The notes: generated by a model not told the origin, from the letters alone. Shown: positions 1-9,827, numbered from the stretch's first letter. The stretch is DNA of 64,000 nt from JAJECS01 sp965198185 (GCA_965198185.1 CBDAOU010000002.1:248001-312000), one strand, 5' to 3'. Translations and numbers: made by a program.

Positions 1-89
1 ACCAAAATGTATTACTTCGGATGATTTGGCCTCGATTCATATATCGAGCGGCCGGCAGGCCGCCTGCCGCTGGGGCGGGAACCCTTGGG

Positions 90-2783
90 CTAGGGTGGGC
101 TGTGGCCGGGCGCTGCGGCGACTTCGAATGTGTGCCGGCCGCCCGACAGCCGACACTGGATGGCGTCCGCTCGCACGGTGATGCCGAGTGCGGCGGATCG
201 CTGCACGTCGCCGAGGTCGATCACCGTCTCGTTATGCCGCAGGTACGTGTGGCTCGGGCTTGTCCTGTCCAGGATGAGTTCGGCCTCGACGGTCTGCGGC
301 ACTTGGGCGGTCAGGCGCATGCGCCCGCCCGCTCGATTCCAGGCGATCTCGATATTGCCCTTGGGTGTTGGAACCACTCCGCGCGCCCATGCCAAATCCG
401 CGGTGTGGGGATGGATGCGGCAGGTCTCGAACCCCGGACCCGTCGGCGCCACGCCCAGGATGCGCGACACGAGGAGATAGCCGATCAAGGTTCCGCCGGT
501 GTGGACCAGGCTGAGCAGCGGTTTCGGCTGCACGAGATTCACGGTTGCGCGCTCGGCGGCCTCGGCCTCTGTCGTGATTCGCAGGCCGCCGGTGAACGGA
601 TCCCACAGCTCCCACATGGTGGGGGCGTCTGAGGCTTCCAGCATGGTCGTGAAACGTGCTCGCGTGAGGTCGACGGCGATCTGGGCCTGGCCTCGCGCAA
701 ACAGCCCGTCCGCGACATACCCAAACCACAGCGGCGATGCCCGCAACAGGTCTGGGTCGGGGTCCGCCAGGCGCGCCGCGATTGCGGAGGCCTGCGAATC
801 CGAGGCGATGTCGTAGAGCAGCGCGAGCGCGTTGGTCAGCTCGCTGGCGACGTCCGAGGCGCGTCCCTGACGATAGGCGTCGGCAAACAGCGAGCGCTCG
901 TCATTCCAATGGAGTTCGCGCAGCGCGGCTCTGATATGGGCGGCGGTGCCGCGCCATCGCTCGGCGTCGCGCGCCGCGCCCATTTCGTCAGCCAGCCAAG
1001 CGGCGTCCTCCAGACCCTTGACGTACAGCGCGTTGGTGATGAAGCTCGTGCCCCGAAAATCGTTCGGCACCCAATCAATGGTGTTCTGCAGTGGCAGGTC
1101 GCGCAGGAGTCCGGATGCATCGCGGTGCGGCTCGAACCAGTCGATCTGGGCGACCACGCTGGGATAGAGCTCCTCGACGACCCACCGCCTGCCGGTGAAC
1201 AAGTAGTGGTCGCGAACACGACTGCTCCACTGCAGCTGAAACTGCGGATGGACGCCTCGGGTGGGGTTGTTCGGCGGGTACACCATCTGCAGCATCCCGT
1301 CGCCGCGACCGCTGAGCGGCGCCATGCGCAAATACCGATCCGCCAGCGGCAGGTCGCCGTAGGCCGCGAAGAGCATGTAGAGCCCATGGCCGCCGTCCCC
1401 AGTTGGCCACGGCACTCGTTCCCGGTATGCATCACAGACCAGCGTGTCCTCCATGTGCAGGTATGTCGTATCCACGCAGGCGCGCCAAAGTCTCGCCAAC
1501 ATCGCGTCAGAACAATCGACGTTTCCGCGCTCGTCAGCCGGGTAGGCGTACTCATTAACGGATACGGACTCAACGGTCAGCGGCTGGTAATTGCTGCGCA
1601 CAGTCAATTGGAGATAACGAAACTGCTTATACTCCGCAACTTCCCATGTCTGGTGGCCATCCCGCGCGATGTATCTATCTCCGTATCGTACGGCCGGTGG
1701 TATTCGACCGGCCTGGATCTGCTGCCCATACGTCATGTCAAGCATGGTGCCCTTTGGCGCCTGCATGCGGACGCGTGGAAAGCCAAACACCTGGCGACCG
1801 AAGTCAAGCAGAATATAAGGAGACCGCAGGCCTTTTCCCTCAACGAACCGGCTTTGAAACGTAGCCGCGGAGTCTTCGCGATTCAATAGGTTGCCCACAT
1901 TCGTCATGCTCGAGTACGTGTGTGGAAAGTGAGGTTCCGCGCCCATAAGCTCGGGGATGTCGACCTGACCGGGCAGGCCGAGATCTACCAGCTCACCAGC
2001 GTCGATGACAGCGACCGGAACACGGTTTCTTTCCAAGAGCATGGGAATCTCACGAGCTTCGAGCAAAAACCACTCTAGGTCGCCCGTGGGCAGCTCCCAT
2101 GCGCGCTCCCAGTCCGAGTCATCGAAGGCGAGGTTGGTCCAGTTGACAGGATCGGCGTTAGCGTCGAAGACTTCGGTGCTGCCGAGCAGCGAGTTGATCA
2201 AGCGCACGGATCGATTCCATGCCTGGGCCGGGCGAAGCCGCCACGTGTCATCGCTGCCGACCACTATGCGGGAGCCTGAGGCCGTGGTGATGTCGAGCTG
2301 GACCCACAGGCCGGCTCGCTCGCCAATGGAGTAGCTGCCGCCCGTCCAGCTTCCCCATCCTTCTCCGAGCAGCGGGGCTTCATAGAAATACTGCGTCACC
2401 GCGCGGGGCTCGCCGCGCGATGGCATGCCGTAGTGATACGCGCGCACGCCGATGACGTTTGTACCTTGCTGAAGCGTGGCGGCGACGTCGTACGTGTCAT
2501 AGCTCTTCCGCCGTGGATCGCTGCGAGCTGGACCGCGACCCAAATACCGTCCGTTGAGGTAGATGACGTAGCGATCTGAAGCCGTGACATGCAGTTGCGC
2601 TGACGTCGGGTTATCATCGATGATGAAGGTCTTTCGCGCGTACATATAGAAGTGGAATGGCTTGGCCTTACCCTTGCACCATATCCATCGACCATCCCAG
2701 TGACGTACGGACTTCAGCGGTGGTTGTGCATGGATGCTCATGGTGGCGTGACCGTATTGTTTAGGGTATTTGCCGCTGCGCAA
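90..2783 (-). CDS. alpha-L-rhamnosidase-like glycoside hydrolase (GH78 type)
   Basis: 897-residue protein of the size usual for GH78 enzymes, which remove terminal L-rhamnose from plant or microbial glycans. The N-terminal third looks like the beta-sandwich, carbohydrate-binding part (GRYLGRGPARSDPR at about 75-90, then a jelly-roll section). The (alpha/alpha)6 barrel starts near residue 430, with CDAYRERVPWPTGD at about 450-465 matching the family's 'C..R.ER..W.GD' catalytic-acid region. A small beta domain with PTPKGNIEIAW closes the protein. No signal peptide is evident, so a cytoplasmic location is inferred. The frame opens at 2783; a second Met at 2741 (MSIHAQPPLK) is an equally good start, and neither has a clear Shine-Dalgarno sequence. 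It is divergent from the sugar ABC ATPase gene at 3169, so a shared oligosaccharide role is possible. Confidence 0.82.
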   Translation of the reverse strand: MRSGKYPKQYGHATMSIHAQPPLKSVRHWDGRWIWCKGKAKPFHFYMYARKTFIIDDNPTSAQLHVTASDRYVIYLNGRYLGRGPARSDPRRKSYDTYDVAATLQQGTNVIGVRAYHYGMPSRGEPRAVTQYFYEAPLLGEGWGSWTGGSYSIGERAGLWVQLDITTASGSRIVVGSDDTWRLRPAQAWNRSVRLINSLLGSTEVFDANADPVNWTNLAFDDSDWERAWELPTGDLEWFLLEAREIPMLLERNRVPVAVIDAGELVDLGLPGQVDIPELMGAEPHFPHTYSSMTNVGNLLNREDSAATFQSRFVEGKGLRSPYILLDFGRQVFGFPRVRMQAPKGTMLDMTYGQQIQAGRIPPAVRYGDRYIARDGHQTWEVAEYKQFRYLQLTVRSNYQPLTVESVSVNEYAYPADERGNVDCSDAMLARLWRACVDTTYLHMEDTLVCDAYRERVPWPTGDGGHGLYMLFAAYGDLPLADRYLRMAPLSGRGDGMLQMVYPPNNPTRGVHPQFQLQWSSRVRDHYLFTGRRWVVEELYPSVVAQIDWFEPHRDASGLLRDLPLQNTIDWVPNDFRGTSFITNALYVKGLEDAAWLADEMGAARDAERWRGTAAHIRAALRELHWNDERSLFADAYRQGRASDVASELTNALALLYDIASDSQASAIAARLADPDPDLLRASPLWFGYVADGLFARGQAQIAVDLTRARFTTMLEASDAPTMWELWDPFTGGLRITTEAEAAERATVNLVQPKPLLSLVHTGGTLIGYLLVSRILGVAPTGPGFETCRIHPHTADLAWARGVVPTPKGNIEIAWNRAGGRMRLTAQVPQTVEAELILDRTSPSHTYLRHNETVIDLGDVQRSAALGITVRADAIQCRLSGGRHTFEVAAAPGHSPP

Positions 2784-3168
2784 GCGTATTGGTAAGCGGT
2801 GTCGGCCGAGACGTGGACACGGGGATTATCTCGCCAGATCACTGGACCGTCTCTGCGGCAAAGCGCCCATATAATCTGAATTCATGATCCATGCAACCGA
2901 CGGTCGATGTCAACCTGACCAGACACTGGCCGTCGGCGTGCCCCCGGGGATCCCGGGGCCTGATGATCCAACGTTGCGAGACGGGCACACGTTGACGAAT
3001 CATGTCCGGTTGGGTAGCGTGCGGGCAGGCCGGTTCGGTGGCCGGTGCTCCGCGCGGCGCGCGGCGTCATCAACACTCGGACCGGCGGGGTAAGGAACGG
3101 CTTTTGCCGAACAGTTCTGTCCTTGCCTGACTCCGTGGCGCTGCCGCGGCTTCAGCAGGGCGGGGAGC
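2784..3168. other. divergent intergenic region between GH78 and ABC ATPase genes
   Basis: 385 bp with no convincing gene. It holds a TATAAT hexamer at 2870-2875 on the plus strand with only a poor -35 partner, and an unsupported 69-codon open frame from 2884. If the hexamer is used, the ABC gene has a leader of almost 300 nt. Confidence 0.4.
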
Positions 3169-4275
3169 ATGCTGATGGCCAGCGTCACGCTTGATAACGT
3201 CACGAAACGGTTTGGCGACGTTGTCGCCGTCGATGACGTGTCCATCGAGGTCCAGGATCGGGAGTTTCTCGTACTCGTGGGGCCGTCGGGCTGCGGCAAG
3301 TCCACCACGCTGCGCATGGTCGCGGGGCTGGAGGAGCTGACCGGCGGCGACATCTTCATCGGCGACCGCCTGGTCAACGACGTGCCGCCCAAGGACCGCG
3401 ACATCGCCATGGTGTTCCAGAGCTACGCCCTCTATCCCCACATGAGCGTCTACGACAACCTGGCGTTTGGCTTGAAGCTGCGCAAGACGCCCAAGGCCGA
3501 GATTCAGCGGCGCGTGGCCGAGGCCGCCGACATGCTGAATATCAGCGAATTGATGGAGCGCAAGCCGCGCGCGCTTTCCGGCGGCCAGCGGCAACGCGTG
3601 GCGGTTGGACGGGCCATCGTGCGCGACCCGGCCGTGTTTCTGATGGACGAGCCGCTGTCCAACCTGGACGCCAAGCTGCGCGTGCAGACGCGAGCCGAGC
3701 TGATTCGCCTGCACGAGCGCTTGCAGGCCACGGTGATCTACGTGACGCACGATCAGATGGAAGCCATGACCATGGGGACGCGCATTGCGGTGCTGCGGGA
3801 TGGCGTCTTGCAGCAGCTTGGCCCGCCGCAGGAGGTCTACGCGGCGCCGAGCAACGTGTTCGTCGGCGGATTCATCGGCAGTCCGGCGATGAACTTCTTC
3901 GACGCGCGGATTTCGGGTGAGAACGGCCTGTGGGTGGAGACGGAGACCCTGCGCGTCCCCGTGCCCGCGGACCGGCGCGATTCCGTGGCGCCGCATGTCG
4001 GCAAAGATGTGATCTTCGGCATTCGTCCCGAAAACATCGCCGACCCGCAGTTTGCGGCCGGCGGCGTGAAGCATGAGGCGACCATCACGGCGACGGTGGA
4101 CGTGATGGAACCGCTGGGCAGCGAGGTCATTCTCTACATGCTCGCGGGCTCGGATTCTTTCGTCGCCCGGGTCGACCCCCGCACGTCGGCGCAGGCCAAT
4201 CAGCCCTTCGAGCTCGCCTTCGAGATGGACCTCATGCACCTGTTCGACCGCATGACGCAGGAGGCGATCGCGTAG
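3169..4275 (+). CDS. ugpC: sugar ABC transporter ATP-binding protein (UgpC/MalK/MsmX family)
   Basis: Cytoplasmic ATPase subunit that powers import of sugars or glycerol-3-phosphate. All nucleotide-binding motifs are visible: Walker A GPSGCGKST (38-46), Q-loop Gln84, signature LSGGQ (136-140), Walker B FLMDEP (157-162), D-loop SNLD and switch His194. The C-terminal third (about 235-368) is the OB-fold TOBE regulatory domain with the family sequence FGIRPENI. The 368-residue length is normal. ATG 3169 is followed by ATG 3175; GGGGAG at 3162-3167 sits 7 nt before the second, which is probably the true start. No permease or binding-protein gene is adjacent, so it may serve remote systems, as MsmX does. 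Its last ~300 bp are repeated at 7138-7443. Confidence 0.93.
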   Translation: MLMASVTLDNVTKRFGDVVAVDDVSIEVQDREFLVLVGPSGCGKSTTLRMVAGLEELTGGDIFIGDRLVNDVPPKDRDIAMVFQSYALYPHMSVYDNLAFGLKLRKTPKAEIQRRVAEAADMLNISELMERKPRALSGGQRQRVAVGRAIVRDPAVFLMDEPLSNLDAKLRVQTRAELIRLHERLQATVIYVTHDQMEAMTMGTRIAVLRDGVLQQLGPPQEVYAAPSNVFVGGFIGSPAMNFFDARISGENGLWVETETLRVPVPADRRDSVAPHVGKDVIFGIRPENIADPQFAAGGVKHEATITATVDVMEPLGSEVILYMLAGSDSFVARVDPRTSAQANQPFELAFEMDLMHLFDRMTQEAIA

Positions 4276-4325
4276 CGGCTCGAATCTTGAGACGGCGCGA
4301 CGGTTAGCCCTCGTCTCGCGGACCT

Positions 4326-7025
4326 CTATGGCTCGCAGAACGGCAGCCCGAGCGAATCGAGGTCAGTGTCCTCGACATCGCGCAACCCGGCGGGAATGCA
4401 GCCCGTGAATTGGTTGCTTCCGCCCAGCAGCAGCTTCTCCAGGTAGTCGAGGCGACCCAACTCGGCTGGGATCTCTCCGCGCAGCTGGTTGTCTCGGAGT
4501 CCTAAGAATCCCAGGTTGGCGAGGCGGCCCAACTCGGGTGGGATCGCTCCGCTGAGGTGGTTCCCATGGAGCCCCAGCCATCCCAGGTTGGCGAGGTCGC
4601 CCAGCTCGGGCGGGATCACTCCAGTAAGCTGGTTATTTCGGAGCCCGAGAAACCCCAGATTGGCAAGGCGGCCTAGCTCCGGCGGAATCGCCCCGCTGAG
4701 CTGGTTTTCGTGGAGCCCCAGCCAATCCAGGTTGCCGAGGCTGCCCAACTCGGGCGGGATCGCTCCTCGCAACTGGTTGTGTTCGAGCCCCAGCGATCTC
4801 ACATTGGCGAGGCCCCCCAGCGCGGGCGGGATCTCTCCACTCAACTGGTTGTGCCGGAGCCACAGCCGTTCCAGATTCACGAGGCTTCCCAGCACGGGCG
4901 GGATCTGGCCACTCAGCTGGTTGTAGTCGAGTTCCAACACTTTCAGGTTGGCGAGACTCCCCAGCACAGGTGGGATCTGCCCACTCAACTGGTTATACCC
5001 GAGCCCCAGCACGGTCAGATTGGCGAGCTGGCCCAGCGCGGGCGGGATTGGCCCACGCAACTGGCTTTGCCCGAGATCCAGCACGGTCAGATTGGCGAGT
5101 CGGCCCAGTGCGGCTGGGATCTCACCGGTCAACTGGTTATCTCCGAGGTGGAGCGCGGCCAGTTTCGAAAGGCTCCCAAGCTCCGGTGGGATCTCGCCAC
5201 GTAACTGATTGTCATCGAGCCCCAGCACGGTCAGATTGGTGAGACGGCCCAGCGCGGGCGGGATCGCCCCACTGAGCTGGTTGTGCGCGAGCAACAGCTG
5301 TTCCAAGTTGGCCAGGCGGCCCAGCGCGGGCGGGATCTCGCCGTGCAACTGGTTCCAATAGAGCCGCAGATCTACCAGGTTGGAGAGATCACCCAGTTCG
5401 GGAGGAATCGCCCCGCTGAGCTGGTTTGCACTGAGCACCAGCCGTTCCAAGTTGGCTAGGCGGCCCAGCGCGGGTGGGATCTCGCCACGCAATTGGTTGG
5501 AATTGAGTTCCAACACCTTGAGGTCGACTAGGCTCCCCAGCTCGAGCGGTATCGCTCCGCTGAGTTGGTTGTCGCTGAGCAGCAGCTGTTCCAAATTGGC
5601 CAGGCGGCTCAGCGCGGGTGGGATCTCGCCGCTCAACTGGTTCCCAAAGAGCCGCAGATGTCTCAGGTTGGAGAGATCACCCAGTTCGTGGGGAATGGCC
5701 CCGCTGAGCCGATTCCCCCAGACTGACAGCCATTCGAGAGTAGCCAGGCGGCCCAATTGGGGCGGGATCGCTCCTGCGAGCTGGTTGTTCGCGAGTGAGA
5801 GCCATTCCAGATTGGCGAGCCGGCTCAGTTCCGGCGGGATGGACCCATGCAGCCGGTTGTCAGCGAGCGCCAGGATTCTCAGGTCGGTGCAATAGCCGAG
5901 CGTGGGCGGAATCGCCCCGTGCAGTTGGTTGTCATTGAGCTCCAGCCGGCGCAGCTTGCCGAGGTAGCCCAGTGCGGGCGGGATGGTCCCTCGCAACCGG
6001 TTGTCGTGAAGCCGCAACTCGATGACCTGGGCGTGGCCGTCCGCGGTGACGCCGTGCCACTCATCGAGCGGCGTCTCACTCAGCCAGTTGGTGTTGTTCG
6101 TCCAATTTGGCCCGTCGGTGGCGAGGAAGAGCCGGACCAACGCTTCCCGGTCGGAGGCCGGCGGGGGTGCGGGCGGGGGCGGTGGGGGCGGCGGTGTCGG
6201 TGTCAGCGTAGGCGTGGACAGCGCAAAAACCGGCAGGCTCGCTGCCGCGTCCTGCGTGACTGGCGCCTTGGCCGCACCGGGAATGACCACGTTGTTTAGC
6301 TTCTTAACCTTGTCCGGCACGTTCTGCAGGTTTACCCGCCCCACCGTGGTCCCCGGCGCCGGCACGTTCCAGATCACAAAGACCGTCCGTTGGGCGCGCA
6401 GCATCTGCAGGCCTTGCGGGTTGCCGTTGACCTCGCGCTCCTCGTAGCTGATCGGCAGGCCATAGAGATTCAGCCAGTCGCGCTCGCTGAGAAAGCGCTC
6501 CTTGATCGCGGCGTTCTGGTCCAGGAGCGCCAGGTGGTTGCGGGTGATGGTGGCGAAATCGGCCCCGCGATCCGCTTCCAGCACCTGGTGGGGCGGAACG
6601 TTTGGCAGCTCAACCTCGGGGTAGCGGTTCGCGAGCACGTCGAGGGTGTTGTAGTGGTTCATGCGGCTCTTGCCGGGGTCCCACTGCAGGATGACCTTCT
6701 GGAAGGCCTGGAGCGTGAAGGGGCCGCTCATCCAGCGCTGGCTGATGGGATAGCCGATGGCCTGCAGGTCGCGCGCTTGGACAAAGTCCCAGAGCGGGAC
6801 GCCATCGGCGTTGGTCACCGCGTAGCCATCGTCGGGGTCGGCCGTATCGCCGCCGGTGATGGTGAAGAGACAGCCGTCGTCGAGGGCGACGCCCTCGCAC
6901 TCCAGCGCCAACACCGACGGCCAGACCGCCAGCGTGGCCGCGGCGGCGATGGCTAGGACCGCGAGCGTCACGCGCAGCCGGCGCCAACCATTGCGCACTC
7001 GGAGTCTTGGCACGAGGCCCCTCAC
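4326..7025 (-). CDS. LRR1: secreted leucine-rich-repeat protein, 22 LRRs
   Basis: 899-residue exported protein. An n-region rich in Arg and a hydrophobic core end at ALA-L-ECEG (about residue 41). The N-terminal domain (about 42-270) is nearly the same in all five array members (TITGGDTADPDDGYAVTN, GYPISQRW, LYGLPISYEEREV, RTVFVIWNVPAPGTTVGRVN) and resembles 'GYPIS' repeat domains of Chloroflexota surface proteins. A Pro-rich linker (PTPPPPPPPPAPPP) leads to the LRR N-cap (LATDGPNWTNNTNWLS) and 22 plant-type LRRs of 24 residues (L.G.IPP.LG.L.NL..L.L..NQ), ending in a Cys-containing cap (CIPAGLRDV..LGLPFCEP). It starts at GTG 7025, or GTG 7013 by alignment to paralogs. Binding of proteins or glycans at the cell surface is inferred from the fold; the ligand is unknown. 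It is convergent with the ABC gene. Confidence 0.85.
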   Translation of the reverse strand: MRGLVPRLRVRNGWRRLRVTLAVLAIAAAATLAVWPSVLALECEGVALDDGCLFTITGGDTADPDDGYAVTNADGVPLWDFVQARDLQAIGYPISQRWMSGPFTLQAFQKVILQWDPGKSRMNHYNTLDVLANRYPEVELPNVPPHQVLEADRGADFATITRNHLALLDQNAAIKERFLSERDWLNLYGLPISYEEREVNGNPQGLQMLRAQRTVFVIWNVPAPGTTVGRVNLQNVPDKVKKLNNVVIPGAAKAPVTQDAAASLPVFALSTPTLTPTPPPPPPPPAPPPASDREALVRLFLATDGPNWTNNTNWLSETPLDEWHGVTADGHAQVIELRLHDNRLRGTIPPALGYLGKLRRLELNDNQLHGAIPPTLGYCTDLRILALADNRLHGSIPPELSRLANLEWLSLANNQLAGAIPPQLGRLATLEWLSVWGNRLSGAIPHELGDLSNLRHLRLFGNQLSGEIPPALSRLANLEQLLLSDNQLSGAIPLELGSLVDLKVLELNSNQLRGEIPPALGRLANLERLVLSANQLSGAIPPELGDLSNLVDLRLYWNQLHGEIPPALGRLANLEQLLLAHNQLSGAIPPALGRLTNLTVLGLDDNQLRGEIPPELGSLSKLAALHLGDNQLTGEIPAALGRLANLTVLDLGQSQLRGPIPPALGQLANLTVLGLGYNQLSGQIPPVLGSLANLKVLELDYNQLSGQIPPVLGSLVNLERLWLRHNQLSGEIPPALGGLANVRSLGLEHNQLRGAIPPELGSLGNLDWLGLHENQLSGAIPPELGRLANLGFLGLRNNQLTGVIPPELGDLANLGWLGLHGNHLSGAIPPELGRLANLGFLGLRDNQLRGEIPAELGRLDYLEKLLLGGSNQFTGCIPAGLRDVEDTDLDSLGLPFCEP

Positions 7026-7082
7026 TCAGCGGCAGGCAGCCCGGCGGCCCGCCACACACCGCCCATCCAACCCGGCAGCGTC

Positions 7083-7088
7083 AATCTA
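7083..7088 (-). promoter_or_regulatory. conserved TAGATT hexamer upstream of LRR1
   Basis: Reads TAGATT on the minus strand and ends 70 nt before the aligned start at 7013. The same TAGAnT hexamer occurs at 65-73 nt before all five LRR genes, which suggests a -10 element. No equally conserved -35 is visible. Confidence 0.45.
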
Positions 7089-7137
7089 CGTCAAGCGCCG
7101 GTCCCTGTCGCACCATGCTAGGGGGCGTGGGCCCCTG

Positions 7138-7443
7138 AACCGGCGCGAGGCCGTCGTGCCCTATGTCGGCAAAGATGTGATCTTCGGCATTCGTCCCGAA
7201 AACATCGCCGACCCGCAGTTTGCGGCCGGCGGCGTGAAGCATGAGGCGACCATCACGGCGACGGTGGACGTGATGGAACCGCTGGGCAGCGAGGTCATTC
7301 TCTACATGCTCGCGGGCTCGGATTCTTTCGTCGCCCGGGTCGACCCCCGCACGTCGGCGCAGGCCAATCAGCCCTTCGAGCTCGCCTTCGAGATGGACCT
7401 CATGCACCTGTTCGACCGCATGACGCAGGAGGCGATTGCGTAG
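7138..7443 (+). pseudogene. duplicated 3' end of the ABC ATPase gene
   Basis: In-frame copy of roughly the last 100 codons of the gene at 3169-4275, from the RRDSVAPHVGKD region to the TAG stop. From 'GTCGGCAAAG' (7156 on) to the stop I see a single difference (GCGATC versus GCGATT). Upstream of that point similarity drops quickly; downstream the intergenic DNA is similar but changed. It lacks the whole nucleotide-binding domain and any start signal of its own, so it should be non-functional. It lies between LRR1 and LRR2 in the same convergent arrangement as the full gene and LRR1, so the duplicated unit was 'ABC 3' end plus LRR gene'. Confidence 0.9.
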
Positions 7444-7500
7444 CTGCTCAGACTTTCAGACGGCGCGACGGTTAGCGCTTGTCTCGGGGGCCGAAGCGGC

Positions 7501-9675
7501 TCAGCAGAACGGCAGCCCGAGCTGGGCGAGATCGTTGGCCTCGACACGTCGCAGTCTCTCGGGGATGCAGCCCGTGAAGCGGTTGCCGCCGGCGAGGAAC
7601 AGTCCATCGAGGTTCGCGAGCTTGCCCAACTCGGGCGGGACTACGCCGTGTAACTGGTTCTGATCGAGCGCCAACCGCACCAAGCTGGAAAGGCCGCCCA
7701 GTTCGGGCGGGACTATCCCGCTGAGTTGATTCTTCCGGAGCCACAAGAATTTCAGCTTGGAGAGGCGGCCGAGCTCGGACGGAATTGCCCCGCTGAGCTG
7801 ATTGCTGTGGAGCCACATCTCTTCCAAATTGGCGAGGCCGCTCAGTGCGGGCGGGATGGTTCCGCTCAACTGGTTTCTGCTGAGATCCAAGTGTGTCAGG
7901 TTGGTGAGGCGACCCAGGTCCGGCGGTATCGCTCCGCTGAGGCGGTTGTTAGTGAGCCACAGCCGGTCCAAGTTACCGAGGCGGCCAAACTCCGACGGGA
8001 TCGCTCCGCTGAGTTGGTTGTCGCTGAAATCCAGAAATTTCAAGTTGGCGAGGCGGCCCAACTCAGCCGGGACCGCTTCACTGAGTTGATTGTCGCTGAG
8101 ACCCAGCCGTTCCAGCTTGGCGAGGCGGCCCAACTCGGACGGGATTGCTCCGCTGAGCCGGTTCTTGTGGAGCGTCAGCTTTTCCAGCTTGGTGAGTTGA
8201 CTCAGCTCGGGTGGGATCGCTCCAGCGAGTTGATTGCTACTGAGACCTAGCTGTTGCAGGTTGCCGAGGCGACCCAACGCGGGCGGGATTTCCCCCGTCA
8301 ATTGATTGCCGCCGAGCTCTAGAAATTGCAGCGCGCCGAGATTGCCCAACTCGGACGGGATCTGCCCACTGAACTGGTTCAAGACGAGCCCCAGCCGGGT
8401 CAGCTTTGAGAGGCTGCCGAGGTCCGGCGGGATTGCCCCCCGCAACTGGTTCTCGCCCAGGTCCAGCTCTTCCAGGTTGACGAGGCGGGCCAGCGCGGGC
8501 GGGATCATGCCGCTCAATTGATTGAAGGTTAGATTCAGGAATCTGAGCTTGGTAAGGCGGCCCAAATCGACCGGGACTGCCCCCTCCAGCTGGTTTTCAT
8601 GGAGCCACAGCACTTCAAGGCTGGCGAGACCGCCCACTTCCGGGGGAATAGGCCCACGCAGCTGATTGCGATGGAGCTCGAGCCGCGTGACTCGCCCGTT
8701 GGGGTCGGTGATGACGCCATGCCATTGGCCGAGCGGCGCGTCGCTCAGCCAGTTGCGGTTGTTCGTCCAGTTCGGCCCTCCGGTGGCGTGGTAGAGCCGG
8801 ATCAGCGCTTCCCGGTCGGAAGCTGGCGGGAGGGGAAGCGGTGGGGGCGGAGCCGGTGTGTCCGCCAACACGGGCGCCGGCAGCGTGAACAGCGGCAGGT
8901 ACGCAACCGCGTCTGCCAGGACTGGCGCCTCCGCCGCGTCGGGAATGATCACGTTGCTGAGCTTCTTCGCCTTGTCGGGCACGTTCTGCAGGTTCACCCG
9001 CCCGACGGTCGTTCCCGGCGCCGGCACGTTCCAGATCACGAACACCGTCCGCTGGGCGCGCAGCATTTGCAGGCCCTGCGGGTGGTCGTTGACCTCTCGC
9101 TCCTCGTAGCTGATCGGCAGCCCGTAGAGATTCAGCCAGTCGGGCTCGCTGAGGAACCGTTCCTTGATCGCGGCGTTCTGGTCCAGCAGCGCCAGGTGGT
9201 TCTGGGTGATGGTGGCGAAATTGGCCCCTCGGTCCGCCGCCAATATCTGGTGGGGCGGAACGTTTGGCAGCTCAACCTCGGGGTAGCGGTTCGCCAGCAC
9301 ATCGAGGGTGTTGTAGTAGTTCATGCGGCTGTTGCCGGGGTCCCACTGGAGGATCACCTTCTGGAAGGCCTGCAGCGTGAAGGGCCCGTTGACCCAGCGC
9401 TGGCTGATGGGATAGCCGATGGCCTGGAGGTCGCGCTGGCGGACGAAGTCCCAGAGCGGAACGCCGTAGGCGTTTGTGACGGCGTAGCCATCGTTGGGAT
9501 CCGTGGTGTCCCCGCCGGTGATGGTGAAGAGGCAGCCGTCGTCGAGGGCGACGCCCTCGCACTCCAGCGCCGCCGCGGACGGCCACAGAGTCAGCGCTGC
9601 GGCAGTGGCGATGGCCAGCACCGCGACGCCCACGCGCAGTCGTCGCCAGCCATCACGCAGGTGCAGCTTCGGCAT
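7501..9675 (-). CDS. LRR2: secreted leucine-rich-repeat protein, 15 LRRs
   Basis: Second member of the LRR family. The start at ATG 9675 (MPKLHLRDGW) is chosen because it aligns with LRR4 and LRR5; the frame is open to 9744. Signal peptide (VAVLAIATAAALTLWPSAAA), family N-terminal domain with GYPISQRW and LYGLPISYEE, linker PAPPPPLPLPPASDRE, N-cap YHATGGPNWTNNRNWLSD, then 15 LRRs of 24 residues and the cap CIPERLRRV..LGLPFC. A 212-bp block (8777-8988) covering linker and N-cap is identical to 14827-15038 in LRR4, and about 180 bp of the N-terminal domain matches LRR3 with about one change, while the LRRs differ. It should be cell-surface or extracellular; the ligand is unknown. IS5 lies 153 bp upstream. 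Confidence 0.85.
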   Translation of the reverse strand: MPKLHLRDGWRRLRVGVAVLAIATAAALTLWPSAAALECEGVALDDGCLFTITGGDTTDPNDGYAVTNAYGVPLWDFVRQRDLQAIGYPISQRWVNGPFTLQAFQKVILQWDPGNSRMNYYNTLDVLANRYPEVELPNVPPHQILAADRGANFATITQNHLALLDQNAAIKERFLSEPDWLNLYGLPISYEEREVNDHPQGLQMLRAQRTVFVIWNVPAPGTTVGRVNLQNVPDKAKKLSNVIIPDAAEAPVLADAVAYLPLFTLPAPVLADTPAPPPPLPLPPASDREALIRLYHATGGPNWTNNRNWLSDAPLGQWHGVITDPNGRVTRLELHRNQLRGPIPPEVGGLASLEVLWLHENQLEGAVPVDLGRLTKLRFLNLTFNQLSGMIPPALARLVNLEELDLGENQLRGAIPPDLGSLSKLTRLGLVLNQFSGQIPSELGNLGALQFLELGGNQLTGEIPPALGRLGNLQQLGLSSNQLAGAIPPELSQLTKLEKLTLHKNRLSGAIPSELGRLAKLERLGLSDNQLSEAVPAELGRLANLKFLDFSDNQLSGAIPSEFGRLGNLDRLWLTNNRLSGAIPPDLGRLTNLTHLDLSRNQLSGTIPPALSGLANLEEMWLHSNQLSGAIPSELGRLSKLKFLWLRKNQLSGIVPPELGGLSSLVRLALDQNQLHGVVPPELGKLANLDGLFLAGGNRFTGCIPERLRRVEANDLAQLGLPFC

Positions 9676-9742
9676 CACGCCCCTCACGTCGCGGCGGGCG
9701 GCCCGGTGTCGATGGGAACCGCCCGACCGGCCAGGCAGCGTC

Positions 9743-9748
9743 ACTCTA
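9743..9748 (-). promoter_or_regulatory. conserved TAGAGT hexamer upstream of LRR2
   Basis: Minus-strand TAGAGT ending 68 nt before ATG 9675, inside a stretch (GCAGCGTCA.TCTACGTCAA on the plus strand) also found upstream of LRR1. Confidence 0.45.
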
Positions 9749-9827
9749 CGTCAAGGGCCATTCCCCGTCGCACCTGGGTCGAGAGCGCGGGCCTCTTGAC
9801 CGGCCCGCCGCGATGCCGACTCTCTAG

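Noticed and set aside
2884..3093. 69-codon open frame between the GH78 and ABC genes.
   Set aside because: No ribosome binding site, no recognisable sequence and Pro/Gly/Arg-rich chance composition. The TATAAT just upstream is not enough.
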